64,000 bases of DNA from Petunia secreta (GCA_029990175.1 JARKIP010000005.1:29831501-29895500); one strand, 5' to 3'; counted from the stretch's first letter, positions 11,404 through 23,816 are shown. Notes: generated by a model from the letters alone, not told the origin. Translations and numbers: made by a program.

Positions 11404-13798
11404 TCATTTTTTGAATAATTTTTTCTGGCACCTCAGGAAGAACCGATGGCAAAGATTCATCTTCTTCATAATAATCTTTATTTTCCACACTTCCACCAGC
11501 TGATAAGATTTCGATTGAATATGTTGCATCTGCTTCTTCATTTTCTTCAGAAAATCCAAAATTTCTTCGCTCCGATCTAATCCAATCTCTGAATAATACG
11601 CCGTCTCCATTGCTTCTTCCTTCAATGAATGTCTATGATCTCCAATTTGTAATCTTCCTTGGCTAAACGCGCTTTCTGAAGCAATTGGTGATGCTTGAAT
11701 TGTTAGAATATCCCGCGCTATTTTTGCTAAAACTGGAAACTGTGCTTGTTGATCCTTCCAAAATTGCAGTAGTTGATCACTTCCAAAATACTCAATTTCC
11801 TTGCAACCATGAAGTAAATAAAAATCAAGCTCGTTGAATCCTCCACTACTCGATTGCCTTCTAGAAAGCCTTTGATTAAGGCTGGAAAAACTTCCCAATC
11901 CGGCTGCAGCTCTTTTACTCGCCTGCGTTGAACTTGAACCAGCTCCACTTGGAACACTTGGAACAACATTATGAGCTGCACTTCTATATCTTTCATAAAT
12001 CCATTGGCAATCTAGAAATACCTGCGTACAAGCTTGTTCTACACTTGGTGTTTTACCATCAGTAATTTCCAAACTCCGATAAATTTCTCTAATAAGCATT
12101 TCGGTATTAAACCGTTTAAAACAGTGATGTAATACAGAAGCAATGCAATAAAGTGGTGGAATAGGAAAAAAATATTTTTTAAATTTTTCAATCATTGCTT
12201 CTATAGCTTTTTCATAACCAGGCACTACTTTATATTCGTTAAGTAATTCTGCTATTCCAGCTATAAAATACAACGTGGTAGTAACTGTAGGATAATATTG
12301 ATCGGAAAATTCTTTAGTAGCATAAAAAAACTTTTCTAAAAATGTAAGAAGACTAAGAATAAGTTTCCAATCAGGTTCATCTAGGTGATACTCTGCAACC
12401 ACTTTGCCATTAAAATAACTAGTTATAGCCGTTCGTAAAGTGTAAGCAACAGAAAAAGAGTCATATACAATGTTCCACCTAGTTGAAACTTCCTTAGGAA
12501 CTCTTCTAGGCTGCAAACCTTCTTTCATACACTCTACCTGAAAGTCCCTCCATCTATCCGGTTTTTTAGATTTAAAAATATAACTTGTTGCGAGTCTAAC
12601 CTTCACAATAGTAGGATCAAATAACTTAAAGCCATCTTTTACAACTAAATTATATATATAACATGCACATCTAACATGAAACAATTCTTCAAAAAGGGGA
12701 TGCAATGACGGTCTTAACTGACCAATAGCATAATCATTATTTGAAGAATTATCAAGAGTTATACCTAAAATTTTGTCACTAATAACCTTACAAATATCAG
12801 TTATTTCTCTCTTAATAAATGTTCCCGTGTGTGGCCATCGACAGCGCTATATGCTAAAATTCTTTTTTGCATTACCCAGTTAAGATCTATCCAATGACAA
12901 GTAAGTGTTAAATAATCGTACCCATTAACACCAAGACCCAAATCGGTAGTAAGACAAACTCTACAATTAAAGTGATAAAATATATATCGTAAATATTGTT
13001 TATATTTATTTTTAAATTTTATAATATCACTTCTAACCGTAGTTTTTGGAAAACCTTGAAAAGATGGATTACATATGGTTTGAATATAACGAACAACACC
13101 AGTACAGGAAGCAAATATAACAAGTAAGCACTCTGCCGCAATTATTTTTGCCATTTGTTCCCTATCTTTCTTCTTATCATAATGCATAAGTCCCCCGTCA
13201 CTGGATTAATTTCCTGTTGAACTCCACTACCTTGAGATGGAGCCATTCTGTTCCCTGATCGAGTGCCACCCGACCTCTTTTCCCATTCATCCTTATGATG
13301 GTTTTCTAAGTGTGTTCTCAACTTCTCTATCCCACCATGATGCTTGCCGGTTTTAAAATCCCAAACTTTTTTACAAAGATTACATTTAGCGGTCTGAGCC
13401 AGAATATTTCTAGTCATAATTTTCCTCACATCCGATCTTTCTGGTCGTGTAGCTGGTTCTCTACAATGAGGCATATGTAGTAATTCAGATTCAGTTTCTT
13501 CAGGTTCACCATGAAATTGACTAGTAGGCGTTTCATCATCTAAATTAACCTCTTTGTTATTTTCTTGATATTGTGCATCTAACATATCATTATCTAGTGA
13601 GTGATCAAAATCTAGATCATGATAAAATTGCATGTCATCTTTCTGAGTAAAATCATCTAGATAAGCAGGAGCGCTAGAACTACCAATTGGTCTTTTACCC
13701 AGAGCACGACTACGTCTATCATCCCCCCTTCGGTTAGTAGCACGTGATCTACGACCGCTACTCGTACGCCCAGTAAGTGCTCTCCACACTCCAGCCAT
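11404..13798 (-). pseudogene. hAT transposase pseudogene (BED finger to dimerisation domain)
   Basis: Read leftward: a Ser/Arg-rich N-terminus; a BED finger (CNLCKKVWDF, then GGIEKLRTHLENHH); the catalytic core with CLTTD (first Asp), GITLDNSSNND (second Asp region) and STRWN; and the C-terminal dimerisation domain with ELDFYLL, YFGSDQLLQFW, ASESAFSQGR (catalytic Glu) and LKEEAMETAYY. Family knowledge: this is an RNase H-fold transposase. Two frame changes break it. One is near 13185-13190, where GDL should run directly into MHYDKKKDREQM. The other is near 12830, where VDGPHTGTFIKREITDI is split between frames. The core is otherwise well kept, so the damage seems recent. The frameshifts are read from the sequence; introns are an unlikely alternative because the joins are one base off without splice signals. 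Confidence 0.88.
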
Positions 13799-14432
13799 TA
13801 TTATAAGTAAAGAAAATAATAAATTACTAAAATATGGGTATATGCTAAAAACAATATTGCAAACAAATTAAAATAGATAATAAGAAGTAAGAACGAGTTT
13901 ACTTGATGTCGCGTTAGAACTTAGAGCGTAAAATTTAGAAGTGAAAGTTGAAACTTGACCGGAACCGCACCGAACAATCTTCCACTCCACTCCAAATATT
14001 TTTTTGTAATGCAATTTAGAACTTAAACCCTTTTTGCGAGAGCAATTTTGAATTATTTAGCCAATAGCCTTTGTAGAAATAAGAGAGATTGAGAGATATT
14101 TAGAGAGAATATTAGAGAAATTATGAATAAATTGATGAAAAATTGTGGTATTTATAAAAAAAAAATAGGTTGGGGGGATATGGGGCACCTAGGAGGGTGG
14201 GGGAGCAAAAAAAAGCCATTTTTTGCCGTTGGCCAACGACTGTTGGTGAAAAGAGCCGTTGCCAACGGCTATATTTGCACAGCCCACCACACAGTTTTTT
14301 CTTTTATTTTTTCGGTCCGGTTCGATCGATCCAAATTAGGGGTGACGGGTCGTGCCATTTTATTTTAATTGACCCGGTTTACGCCGGTCCGGTCCGGTAC
14401 AAATCGGACCGCTGGACACCCTTAATTTGAAG

Positions 14433-15189
14433 CTTGTCAAAGCACACTTTATCACGTAAACCCAGAAAAGCAAGCAACTTTAATTTGTCCAACATTTGGG
14501 CGGGCTGAAAGCCCATTCATTTGCATCGTTAAACTCACAAAAGAATAGTGCCAACTTGGACAGAATTCTCACATCTATTCCTTTGCACCGTTAATGTGTT
14601 GCTGACTCTTCATCTCTTTCACTCCTCCCTTTCACATTGGCGGTAGAGGGTAGTGGACGGCTGTTGAGGTGACGTCGGTGGAAGGCACATACTTTTTTTC
14701 CCATAAAAAATTTTCTTTCATATTTTTAAAATCAGATATATGCTAATTTAGCGTGCTTTTTTGGGAAATCAATAGGTAGAAACGGAAAGAGAAAGCCAAA
14801 GCGAAACTGGGGATGTAATTTTTTTTCAATATTTTGGCGGCGACCAGTGGTGGTCTGGCGGTGGTCAACACGCGGTAACCCCGAGAGAAGGAGGAGAAGT
14901 GAGAGATGGATTTTCTAGAGAGAGAAAACGGTGAATGTCAAGTGAGAATATAGACAAAGGCTTAAATGGTAGAAGTGAAAATATTTTTAATAGTGAGCAA
15001 AAAGTGCTTATGCTTTAAATACCACAAAATAATAGCTCATCAAATAAAGGCCATGCACAAAAGTGCTCGTCCCACTTCAAAAAGTGTTTCGAATTTGGTC
15101 TCAAATATAACCTTATCGATAGTTAACGGGCACAAATTTACCCCTTAAATTAATAATTTATTGTGATAATTACACTAAAAGACAAGCAA
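14433..15189. other. Unassigned intergenic sequence
   Basis: No gene, RNA or clear element recognised. It contains pyrimidine-rich and GGCGGT-rich patches around 14610-14860 that resemble leader or LTR sequence, but without a partner repeat in the window. Confidence 0.3.
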
Positions 15190-15745
15190 AAGATGAAAAT
15201 TACCAAAAATGATCCATATTTCTGAATCTTACCGACCTGCCGCCCTTTTTCCGAGATAGTAGTCTGCCGCAAGTTTATATAAGTTTATATAAATTGATAC
15301 ACGTGTATAAAACTGTATAAATTTGTATAAGTATGTATTTGCGAGTGAATAAATCTGTATATTAAGGATGTTTATATGAATTATTATTTTTTTGTGTATA
15401 TTTTTATATTTCTCTCATTGCTACGCATTTATCTATGTATATTCATGTATAATTTATTTTTTGGAGGGAGATTTGTGTGTATAAACTTGTCCAAAGCACT
15501 GATGTAGACGCAATAAACAACATAAATTCAGTAAAACACAAAAAAGTAATGACACCACTGGCGAGGGAGGATGTCTGCCGGCGGCTTAGTGGCTGGGAAG
15601 GAGGAGATTTGGTAGCTAGAGTGTTTTTTATGAAGGAGTGCTAAAATTTATAATTTAGGGATGAGTGCTATGCATTAAAAAAATATGGCATCTTGTTTAT
15701 AATTTTGGGTAGTGACGACCTATTTTTGAAAATTTTCCTAATTTT
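15190..15745. mobile_element. MITE-like copy 1 of an inverted pair
   Basis: The right end reads GACCTATTTTTGAAAATTTTCC, giving GGAAAATTTTCAAAAATAGG on the minus strand, a terminus resembling Mutator-like MITEs. The left end near 15192 (GAAAATTACCAAAAATGATC) resembles it. Its inner sequence recurs in inverted orientation at 16070-16523. Non-coding. No target duplication established. Confidence 0.5.
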
Positions 15746-15996
15746 TTTGGCCAACCCATTTATGTAGGTTTAAAGGTATTTTTGACTTTTATTTTCTACA
15801 ACGATGAAAAAGAACCCAAAAAAAGAAAAAGGAACGTGTAGTTAAGACGTTCTTTAGAAATACACATCAAAAGCTGAGAAAATGTTTCTCTAAAACAATA
15901 CTTTTGCTGACTCGTAAGTCTTCTCTTTTTCAATTGCTATCTTTGTAAGGGTCAATACTTTTGTCAAGGGAATTACAAGATAGCTATAGGGTTAAG

Positions 15997-15999
<3 letters not shown>

Positions 16000-16028
<29 letters not shown>
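16000..16028. repeat. (TA)n microsatellite
   Basis: About 14 uninterrupted TA dinucleotides in the spacer between the two inverted copies. Confidence 0.95.
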
Positions 16029-16034
<6 letters not shown>

Positions 16035-16069
16035 CTTGAAAGGTGGCACTTCATCTCAAATAAAAATAA

Positions 16070-16523
16070 GGGAAATTTTCAAAAATAGGCAGCCCACTAT
16101 CGAAAATTACAAACAGAATGCCATATTTCTTTTTTCATGTATAGCATCCATCCCTAAAATTACAAATTTTAGCACTCCTTTATAAAAAAACACCCTAGCT
16201 ACCAAATCTCCCCTTCTCCAGCCTCTAAGCCGCCACCCTCCCCTGCCAGTAGTATCGTTATTTTTTTGTATTTTACTGAATTTATGTACTTTATTGCGTC
16301 TAAATCATTGCTTTGGATAAGTTTATACACACAAATCTTCCTCTAAAAAATAATTATACATGAATATATATAGATAAATACGTAGCAATGAGAGAAATAC
16401 AAAAACAAACACAAAAAAGTAAAAATTCATATAAACATCCTTAATATACAGATTTATTCACTCGCATATACACACTTATACAAATTTATGCAATTTTATA
16501 CACGTGTATAAATTTGTATAAAA
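16070..16523. mobile_element. MITE-like copy 2 of an inverted pair
   Basis: Begins GGAAATTTTCAAAAATAGGC and is an inverted, diverged copy of roughly 15285-15745, sharing CACGTGTATAAA, the GCGTCTA/TAGACGC stretch and the CCGCCACC segment. The two arms total about 0.45 kb each with a 0.32-kb spacer and could fold into a long hairpin. The right end abuts the RPL13 pseudogene. Confidence 0.55.
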
Positions 16524-16524
16524 G

Positions 16525-16952
16525 GCATGAAAGCAGCATGGACTTGAGTTGCCGTAGCCAATTCCTCAGTGTGAGCCTTAGGAACACTACTAATTTAGTC
16601 TTGCAGGTCTTCAACCTTTGAACATTAGCTTGAAGACCCTTACGAGACCTATTCCTGCAATGGTGATCAATAACACCACTAATTGTTGGAGCCAACTTCT
16701 TAGGAATACGTGCAACCTTGAGTTCCTAAGGGAAAAACCTCTACTAGCCTTAACTTTTATGTTATATTTGAGTGTCTGATTATGGACAATAGGACATAGC
16801 AATCCAGCAGTTGATTGCTAGGTAAAATCTTCACAACCTTCAATTACCTTGCAATTCTTTGCCTTAGCTTGTGCGCTGGTTGGTTGAAGTTGGTCTTCAC
16901 AAATTTCTCCCGGTCCTTTTTAAAGTGCTCGTTAGGGATAACATTTGTTCAT
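16525..16952 (-). pseudogene. RPL13: 60S ribosomal protein L13 processed pseudogene (truncated)
   Basis: On the minus strand, in shifting frames, the sequence gives NVIPNEHFKKDREKFVKTNF, NQPAHKLRQRIAR, VHNQTLKYNIKVKASRGFS, KKLAPTISG, NVQRLKTCKTKLVVF and EELATATQV. These follow in order the conserved blocks of eukaryotic ribosomal protein L13. An in-frame stop follows RQRIAR, and at least three frame changes occur. No introns separate the blocks, so this looks like a reverse-transcribed mRNA copy. The N-terminal codons and everything after about residue 160 are missing. The break at 16524 coincides with the edge of the neighbouring MITE-like copy. It can encode nothing useful. Identification rests on remembered family sequence, but the match is long and collinear. 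Confidence 0.85.
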
Positions 16953-17640
16953 AACTTACAAGAAGTTCTAATTTTGGGGAAACAATTAGTTAAGAAGTTA
17001 GTTAATTAGCCAATTGGAGTTTTTATTATTTTTAGCTGAATTTCTAAATTTTGGAATGTACTACATGTGTTTAGAGTTTCGTAGAAGTATCAAAGAATTA
17101 GTATGATGATATCACATTGTATGACATCTTTTGCAAATGAAATCTGATTTCTCTAGCCTTTTCCACTTCGTCTCTTCTTTCTAGCTGTCCCTCCTTCTCT
17201 ATTCCAATTCTTCTCTACATTTCTCGATATCGATCTTTGGTATCGAAAAATGTGGTAAATTCTTAGTCTCCTTTGAGTTCGCTCCTACACCACGACACAT
17301 TAAATTTAGCACGTCCCGTTGGATATTTGGAGTGCACAAAATTTTCTATTCCTCTTTTTCTTTTCTCTTTTACTCTTCTCTTATTTGTGTTGCATTTTCT
17401 TGCTTAAATCATTTTCCAAAACTTGAGCTCAATAAAAAACAGTTTATTGCATGTTTATTTCAAATTAAAAGATATTCAAGAACTTTCTTATTACATTATT
17501 CCTCTTTTTAGAAATTCGATCATTAAATTTAAAATCTGAAGAACTTAAAAATTGAAAATAGTGTGGATATATATCTAGCAAGATGTGGAACTAAAACATA
17601 GTGTTTTCATTTTCTAATAAATGAATATCTTTGCATATTG
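16953..17640. other. Unassigned sequence right of the RPL13 pseudogene
   Basis: No coding region. The stretch from about 17000 to 17240 has features of a small LTR end (AGTTAGTTAATTAGCC, then a pyrimidine-rich block), but no partner LTR or primer site is visible, so no call is made. Confidence 0.25.
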
Positions 17641-18942
17641 AAACGATCTTAGGTAGTCATTTCGGGAGTTAAGACTCCGATTGACGTGCCGATAGTTTTA
17701 AAATCTTCGTAAGGTCTATTAGGACTTGTTTATAAAATTTGAACTAAATCGGACTTCGTTTGGTAGGCATCGGAAGAAGGTTTCAGTTTTTATTGTCGAT
17801 AAATCTTAAAAAGAGGTTCAAGCTCAATTTTGCCGAATGAGCTCCGATTCAAAATTCGAAAACGTCGTTAGGTTCGTATGATAATTTGTGGTATGTGTGA
17901 ATTTTAGAATTGAGTTTCGAGGTTGTTAAGCTGATTTCGGCTAAAGTTCCGAAAATTTTTAATTTGATCTTTTTTCATTTAATTCGCACCTGAGTTTCGG
18001 GAATCCGATTTAAGATCCGCCTTAGTGAATATGTTACATATATATTTTATAACTTGTATGCAAAATTTGGGATCATTTCGAATTTCGTAGAGTTCCGTTT
18101 TAATAGTCGCCACGAAAATGAAAAGAAAAGAAAATTAAAGGAAAAAAAAAAAAGAAAAAGAAAAAGGGATATGATTGACGTCGCTTAGCTAAGGGATCAA
18201 GCTGACATTTCCAATACAGAGAGTCGAACAGAAACAACACAGCAGAGAACTAGAAACATAACGAGAGAAAGAAAAAGGGAAAGGAGAAAGGAAAAGGAGC
18301 AGGAGAAAAGTAAAATTTTTACCCCGAAACATCCAGGTAATGGTGCTAATCCATTATTTCAGTTCATTATGTGTGTTTGAATATATTTTAACTGTACAAA
18401 TTGGGATATTAAACGTCGTTTTAATAAGTACAATTGATAGTTTCAAGGGTTAATTGGACCCCGATAATGGAATTGATTATATATTTATACTCAGGAAATT
18501 ATGGGCAACCCATAAATGTAATTTATTTCGGGTTTGGTTATGTGACCTAGAACTCTGTACATATGTCTGGCCTGCGTATTGTGTATGCGAATAGGGCATC
18601 AAGTTCCTAACCGGATTGCCCTAAGATGTAGGGAAGGAAGCCTTTAGCCTAATTTGATATATTTTCTGCTTATTTAATAAGCATGATCGTTTGACAATGA
18701 ATCCAAAGGATAAAGCGGTTGTTGAGTAGCTGTGCTAACTTTGTAACAAGGTAAGTGATTATATCCATTTCTTTGGAGGCATTTGGCCTCGTGGATTTTC
18801 TACCACGTGTTCCTTACGTGTGTAGCTGCCGATGCCTGTACTCATTACACCTTATCTTTGGATTTACATTGTATATTATATGTTATCCCCTGTTGTTGGT
18901 ATTGCATTGAGCATATCAGCATTGTACTCTCTGGCTGTGAGT

Positions 18943-19110
18943 TGGCATATACTTCTCGATAATCGATGAGAGTCCCGAGCCGGTGAAAGGGTCATTATTG
19001 CATATACTTTCCGGTAATCGATGAGAGTCCCAAACCGGTGAAGGGTTATTATTGCATATACTTTTCGGTAGTTGATGAGAGTCCCCGGCCGGTGAAGGGT
19101 TATTATTACA
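18943..19110. repeat. Minisatellite in the gypsy LTR, about 63-68 bp x 3
   Basis: Three units with GCATATACTT, CGGTAATCGATGAGAGTCCC and CCGGTGAAGGGTTATTATT. Confidence 0.85.
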
Positions 19111-19153
19111 TCATACCGCATTCATATGTATTATGTTTTCTGGTTATGGACTG

Positions 19154-19385
19154 CTATGTCATATATTGAGGGTAGGAGGATTCCGCCCTAGGAGCAGGAG
19201 GATTCCGCTCCATTGCATCATATTGAGGGTAGGAGGATTCCGCCTTAGGAGCAGGTGTATTCCGCTCTATTGCATCATATTGAGGGTAGGAGGATTCCGC
19301 CCTAGGAGCAGGAGGATTCTGTTCCTTGCATCATATTGAGGGTAGGAGGATTCTGCCCCGGAGTAGGAGGATTCCGCTCCATCTA
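19154..19385. repeat. Second minisatellite in the gypsy LTR, about 60-64 bp x 4
   Basis: Units contain TATTGAGGGTAGGAGGATTC, CGCC, then GGAGCAGGAGGATTCCGCTC. Each unit has two GGAGGATTC half-copies, so it arose from a shorter repeat. Confidence 0.85.
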
Positions 19386-19882
19386 TATGGCCCATGTGAC
19401 TACATTGCAGCATACTGCATTCATTCCATTTCATTGCACGCCGCAACAATATAAATATATGGATCGGGTTGCACGCCGCAACAATATCAACATATAATAA
19501 GATGTATTTTTGATTGTTGATATGTTCGGAATACCTATATGTTTTGTCTATCTTATGTCTCTGGTTGTTTATGTGTTTATGGTTCCATACGTGTTTCCAG
19601 TAATTATCTGGCTCTGCCTTTTTATAGTTTAAATAAGATGGATTTAGTTTATCTGCTTTTCTTCTCCCTGGCTAGCTATCATATTCCTTGGGGTGGCTAG
19701 TCTGTCCCACTTATTGAGTCCTTTTGATTCACCCTTGTTTGTTGTTTGTTTCTTGTCCATTTATTTCTTTTCGGCAGGTTCGCTCCAGGATTGAGTTCGC
19801 CACGTTGTTAAGGAGCGAAGACGACTTCAGCTGACAGGGTGAGCCAGCTTTTATTCCGGATGGCCACCAGTTTTATGTTTAT

Positions 19883-22800
19883 TGTCACGCCCTAAAATTT
19901 TACTAATAAAAAAAATAAAAGGTGCAGTGACTTAGGTGTTTAATGGTACACAAATTATTAGAGATTTTCGGAGTCGCCACTTGACAAGTTAAAAGCGTGC
20001 CAAGTCACCAAAGTGGTACCTTAGAACACCTATGACTTGTTTAGTGGTCTGCGTCAGAGTTCCGGATAAGGATCTCGGTTGACTCTCGGAAAGGTATTAG
20101 GCACCCTCGAGTCCTGTGCAAGCACAGTTGCTTTATTGACGCTCTCCGGCTTTTGCGAATTATATGTTTGTTGTTTAGTATCCAAATTATTTGCTATGTT
20201 TTGATGTTAGTTAGAAAGTCGTCCGTTCATCCGTGAAAAAACTCTATTGGAGATTAACTGTCGGTCGTTACCCATTCGAATTCCAATATAATAAGCTCCA
20301 TATAAACATTGGACATTTATTTGCGCTTAATTTAGTTTAAAAGTTTGCCCGTTCATTGATGAAAACTCTATCAAAAATTAACCACAGACACGTTATCCGT
20401 TCGAATTTCCAATAAAAGTGAGATTCCATGTAAACATCTTGGCGTATTAATTTTGTTATTGTGTCAGCCTATCACTTGCCTAACCACGTGCATCACTTCT
20501 AATGATTTGCGTAATCATTATTGCCCTTATTATTGATGTTCATTAGTCAACCGTGTTTAATCCCTTCGGTTGTCAATACAAAACATAAACAAATTGATAG
20601 ACTAACTACAGCAACTCATACGCATGTCATTTTAATATGGGCCAGCCCGCTCTTATTCATTGCTGTACTGTACAAGTTTTAAGTATTTTGGCCAAATTTT
20701 AACTTATTCCAATTAGTTAATTTTGCTCAACTGTTTTAGATTTTTTTTTTAAAGAAAACAAGAATTCAAAAAGTTTCATCATTTGCAAGTCTTTTATTTT
20801 TACTTAACCAAACCAGATGCATAAAACAATTAGCTAAGACAATATATGAAATGTAAGATTCCTTTGGCCTAGTCCGCAACTCAGATTTACATTTGGACCA
20901 GGCTTGTAACAAGTCGTTTAATCAAAATATGGGCCTACAAAGTTGTTCCTTTTTCAAACACATAAAAGCTTTCAACAAGCTATTTTATAAATGCTGAAAC
21001 TTATATAATACAACACTAAAGGATTAAGGAAAATTTACCTAGTGATGAATTTTCACAAAAATAATGTGACCATAAGCTCAAGCAAACTCCAACATCCCAG
21101 CAACAAATAACCAGTAATGAAACTGCCACCAACCAACTCTTTAAGACCAAACTCAAAACTCAAACTGAAAAGACATATTTCTTCTTTTTCCCTCTTTTCT
21201 TTTAACTTTTTTCTCTCAAGACCCTCTTGTACTTTTTTTTCCAGAATTTCATATCTAATTCTCTAAGAGAGAGGAAGCATTTTTTAGCTGATTTCTGTGT
21301 ATCTCTCAGATGTGTTCTTGGTGCTAAAGAGTGAAAGAATGACCCCTTAAATAGGCCAAAGGATGAGGGTAAAATTTGGGTGAAAAAACACACCCATGTG
21401 CTATGTTTTTACCTCTATCCAATTTACTTTTAGGCATGCTAAAGCTTTGCAGTAAAACAACAAAAGGAAGGACACAGAATCTTTCTTTAAAGCTGTCCAA
21501 ACTTGTCCTATTATTTGACTTTGGATTCACTATCTTTTACTTTTAAGATTTTTGAATGAATCACAATTATTTTAACTAAATACCACTCTCAGACTAATAC
21601 TAATACAGAACTTCACCTAATGGACTAAAATCCACAACCAAATTTACCAGATTCAAAATGCTCACTTATGGGGACCTCTTGGCTCTCAGCCAAGGCCCTT
21701 TAATCCAATTATTACCCTCAAACCATCCCAAGTTGAGTTTTAACTCAATTGAGTCCAAACTAAGGTCCCACTGACCCTTTGGACTCCCAGTGATTCACAG
21801 AAAAAATAGAAAACATACAGCTTCAAGCTAAGCACTCACTCAAAGCCATTATAGACTCTCTATGATTCGAAACTCAAACTCTCACTGAAAAAGAGAACCA
21901 GCATCACAGATACTACACTTAGTCACAGAACAAGTTTAGACCACACCGATAATAAACTGAACTGAATTCTCATATATTCCATCAACATACAACATGATTT
22001 TTAGCCAGTTTAACCACAATAATAATCTATAACTAAAACAATACTAGAAATGTTTTCCACCACTAACATGATCTAAACAAATAAGAAAGGAAGAACAAGG
22101 ATTGATTTCAAAAAAACTACCTAAGTGAAAGCCAAAATCAGAGCCAGAGCCAACGCCACAGCTTAGTCTTCGCTGCCTCACTGAATCAGTAACATCACAA
22201 CCCCAAAATCGCCAGTCATCACTGCCTCGCCAATTCATCACAGAAACCAGTTACATCGTCACCCCAGTCTCACTTCATCAACACACCATCACAGCTGCAG
22301 CATTGTCGCGAACGGAACAACAAGTATCGAATATCCATCACCTCATCACTGCCTCGCCAAGCTACAAACGCCATTGCGCTGCTGCGTCAATACTAGCAGC
22401 GTCGCAGCCTGCACTACCACTAACACTGACCTTACTCCCTCGTTACCTCCGCAGCGCACCATAATATGGCTATCACGCCATTATCTCGACACCAAATTTA
22501 TGTCATCAGAGTCTCAACGTCAAGCCAATCGACCACCACCATCACATTATTGTATCAAAATCAAACCTCTCACTGCCCAAACATCATAGCCATGTATCCA
22601 CACACACAACCACAGCCCCTCCAAAATTATAAACGTGTAGAGGAGACCGAGAGGAAGTTATTGATGTACGTATCAGCCGGGAAACTGGTGTCACCGGATC
22701 TAGGGTTAAGCCTGAATCTTCGAACTCCAATCGATGCTAAACGGCTGAGAATCAGTGAGAGTCAATGGTAAAAGTGGAGAGAGGGGGTCTTGGCGAGCCT

Positions 22801-23312
22801 AGGAAGGTATAATTGTGACCGGAGAAGACGGCCGTCGCCGCCGTCGGTGGTGGAGTCCAACGGCGGATGAGAAATGAGCAGCGGGTCATTTGGTCTTCTG
22901 ATTTGGGGAAAAAGGAAGCAAAAAATACAACAAAAAAGTTTTATATTTTGAGGGTGGGCCGGGTTACATAAATTGGATTTAGGCTGGGAATGGCCTAGTA
23001 CTATATTCTCAATGGCAATTAATTTTAAATTCTAGCCAACATTCAAAACCTTGTAAGCTTAAGCAATTTAGAAAATTAGGCCTAAAAAAAATTACTATAC
23101 AAAATATTAAAAGCATAATAAAGTCACATATAATCACAGTTAGATACTTAATCATGTCACAAATACACATATATTTTTGGCAATTTTTGGTATTTTATCC
23201 TAATTAAATAACTACCAAAATGATAAAAATAAGGAAAATATGCATTCGATGAAAAATTAGCACAACTATATTGACAATTTATTTGCGTCAGTGCCAAAGT
23301 TAGGTGATTATA
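19883..23312 (-). repeat. Element A, 3' LTR (3430 bp)
   Basis: Intact copy. It aligns with 30570-31371 and then with 49935-52081. Bases 20684-21301 have no counterpart in the other LTR. The right terminus is GATTATA against GATTACA in the partner, a single change of the terminal CA. The short open frames inside are not conserved genes. Confidence 0.9.
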
Positions 23313-23326
23313 GCTGCCCCTTTGTT
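23313..23326 (-). other. Polypurine tract of element A
   Basis: On the minus strand AACAAAGGGGCAGC abuts the 3' LTR. Element C has the closely similar AAAGAGGGGCAGC at the same place, supporting common ancestry. Confidence 0.85.
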
Positions 23327-23453
23327 CGAGAACACGAAGAGTTTTCGGATAAAGACGTAATCAAAACTAATTTTGGCTTTTTGGTTCTAGCCAAGAACAT
23401 GCAAAATGGTGCCCGTACCTGGACAGTTCGGTTTTAACCAAGAACAAGACTAC

Positions 23454-23490
23454 CTACATATCCTCGAACTAAGGAATCAGGTCAGTGTAG
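23454..23490 (-). other. Conserved hairpin motif, copy 1 (element A, 3' end)
   Basis: CTACA and TGTAG form an outer stem around an inner ATCC / GGAAT stem and the sequence CAGGTC. It lies about 140 bp from the LTR. It is homologous to the copies at 26442, 28819, 39593, 42398 and 45381. Confidence 0.75.
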
Positions 23491-23816
23491 TTCTTCACGT
23501 GCGGTAGCTGGGACTACCGCATTCAGATAGACACTAGACTCTCCTAGACTAATACTAAGCACTCTCTAGACATACACAGACTAACTCTATACACTTACAA
23601 AACTAACGAGGACTGACTCGACGCTTCTACACTCACCCGGACTGATACAAGACACTTTGGACATACTAGAGCTGTTGGTGCTGGTCGTTTGTTGCTAGTT
23701 GCTGGCTAGTGATCATTGCTTTACAAAGGAAAATGAAAATACAATATTGAAATGTAAAATTACAATTTCTAGACTAAATCTTCATGCTTCATAAACTGTT
23801 AAACTGATCCGCAACT

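Larger units (their letters stand above)
9646..14424 (-). mobile_element. hAT-superfamily DNA transposon, 4.8 kb, defective
   Basis: Termini TAAGGGTGTCCA and TGGACACCCTTA are perfect inverted copies, followed inward by GGTCCGG-rich subterminal sequence. The flanks are an 8-bp duplication with one mismatch: ATCTGAAG (9638-9645) and ATTTGAAG (14425-14432). It encodes a BED-finger hAT transposase on the minus strand, broken by frameshifts. A second, partial copy of the 5' end (subterminal repeats, leader and BED exon) lies at about 10020-10580. The element was active recently enough to keep clean ends but cannot now make transposase. Confidence 0.92.
17641..19882 (+). mobile_element. Gypsy-type LTR, left part (split by element A)
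   Basis: The sequence from TGAAACGATCTTAGGTAGTC onward has the character of plant chromovirus (Tekay-like) LTRs. It breaks off at 19882 and resumes at 52082, with a duplicated TTTAT at both sides of element A. Joined, it would be about 2.5 kb ending GTTGTGTCACA. No internal region or second LTR is in the window, so it is a solo LTR or a fragment. The lineage name is inferred from overall look, and the left border is uncertain. Confidence 0.6.
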
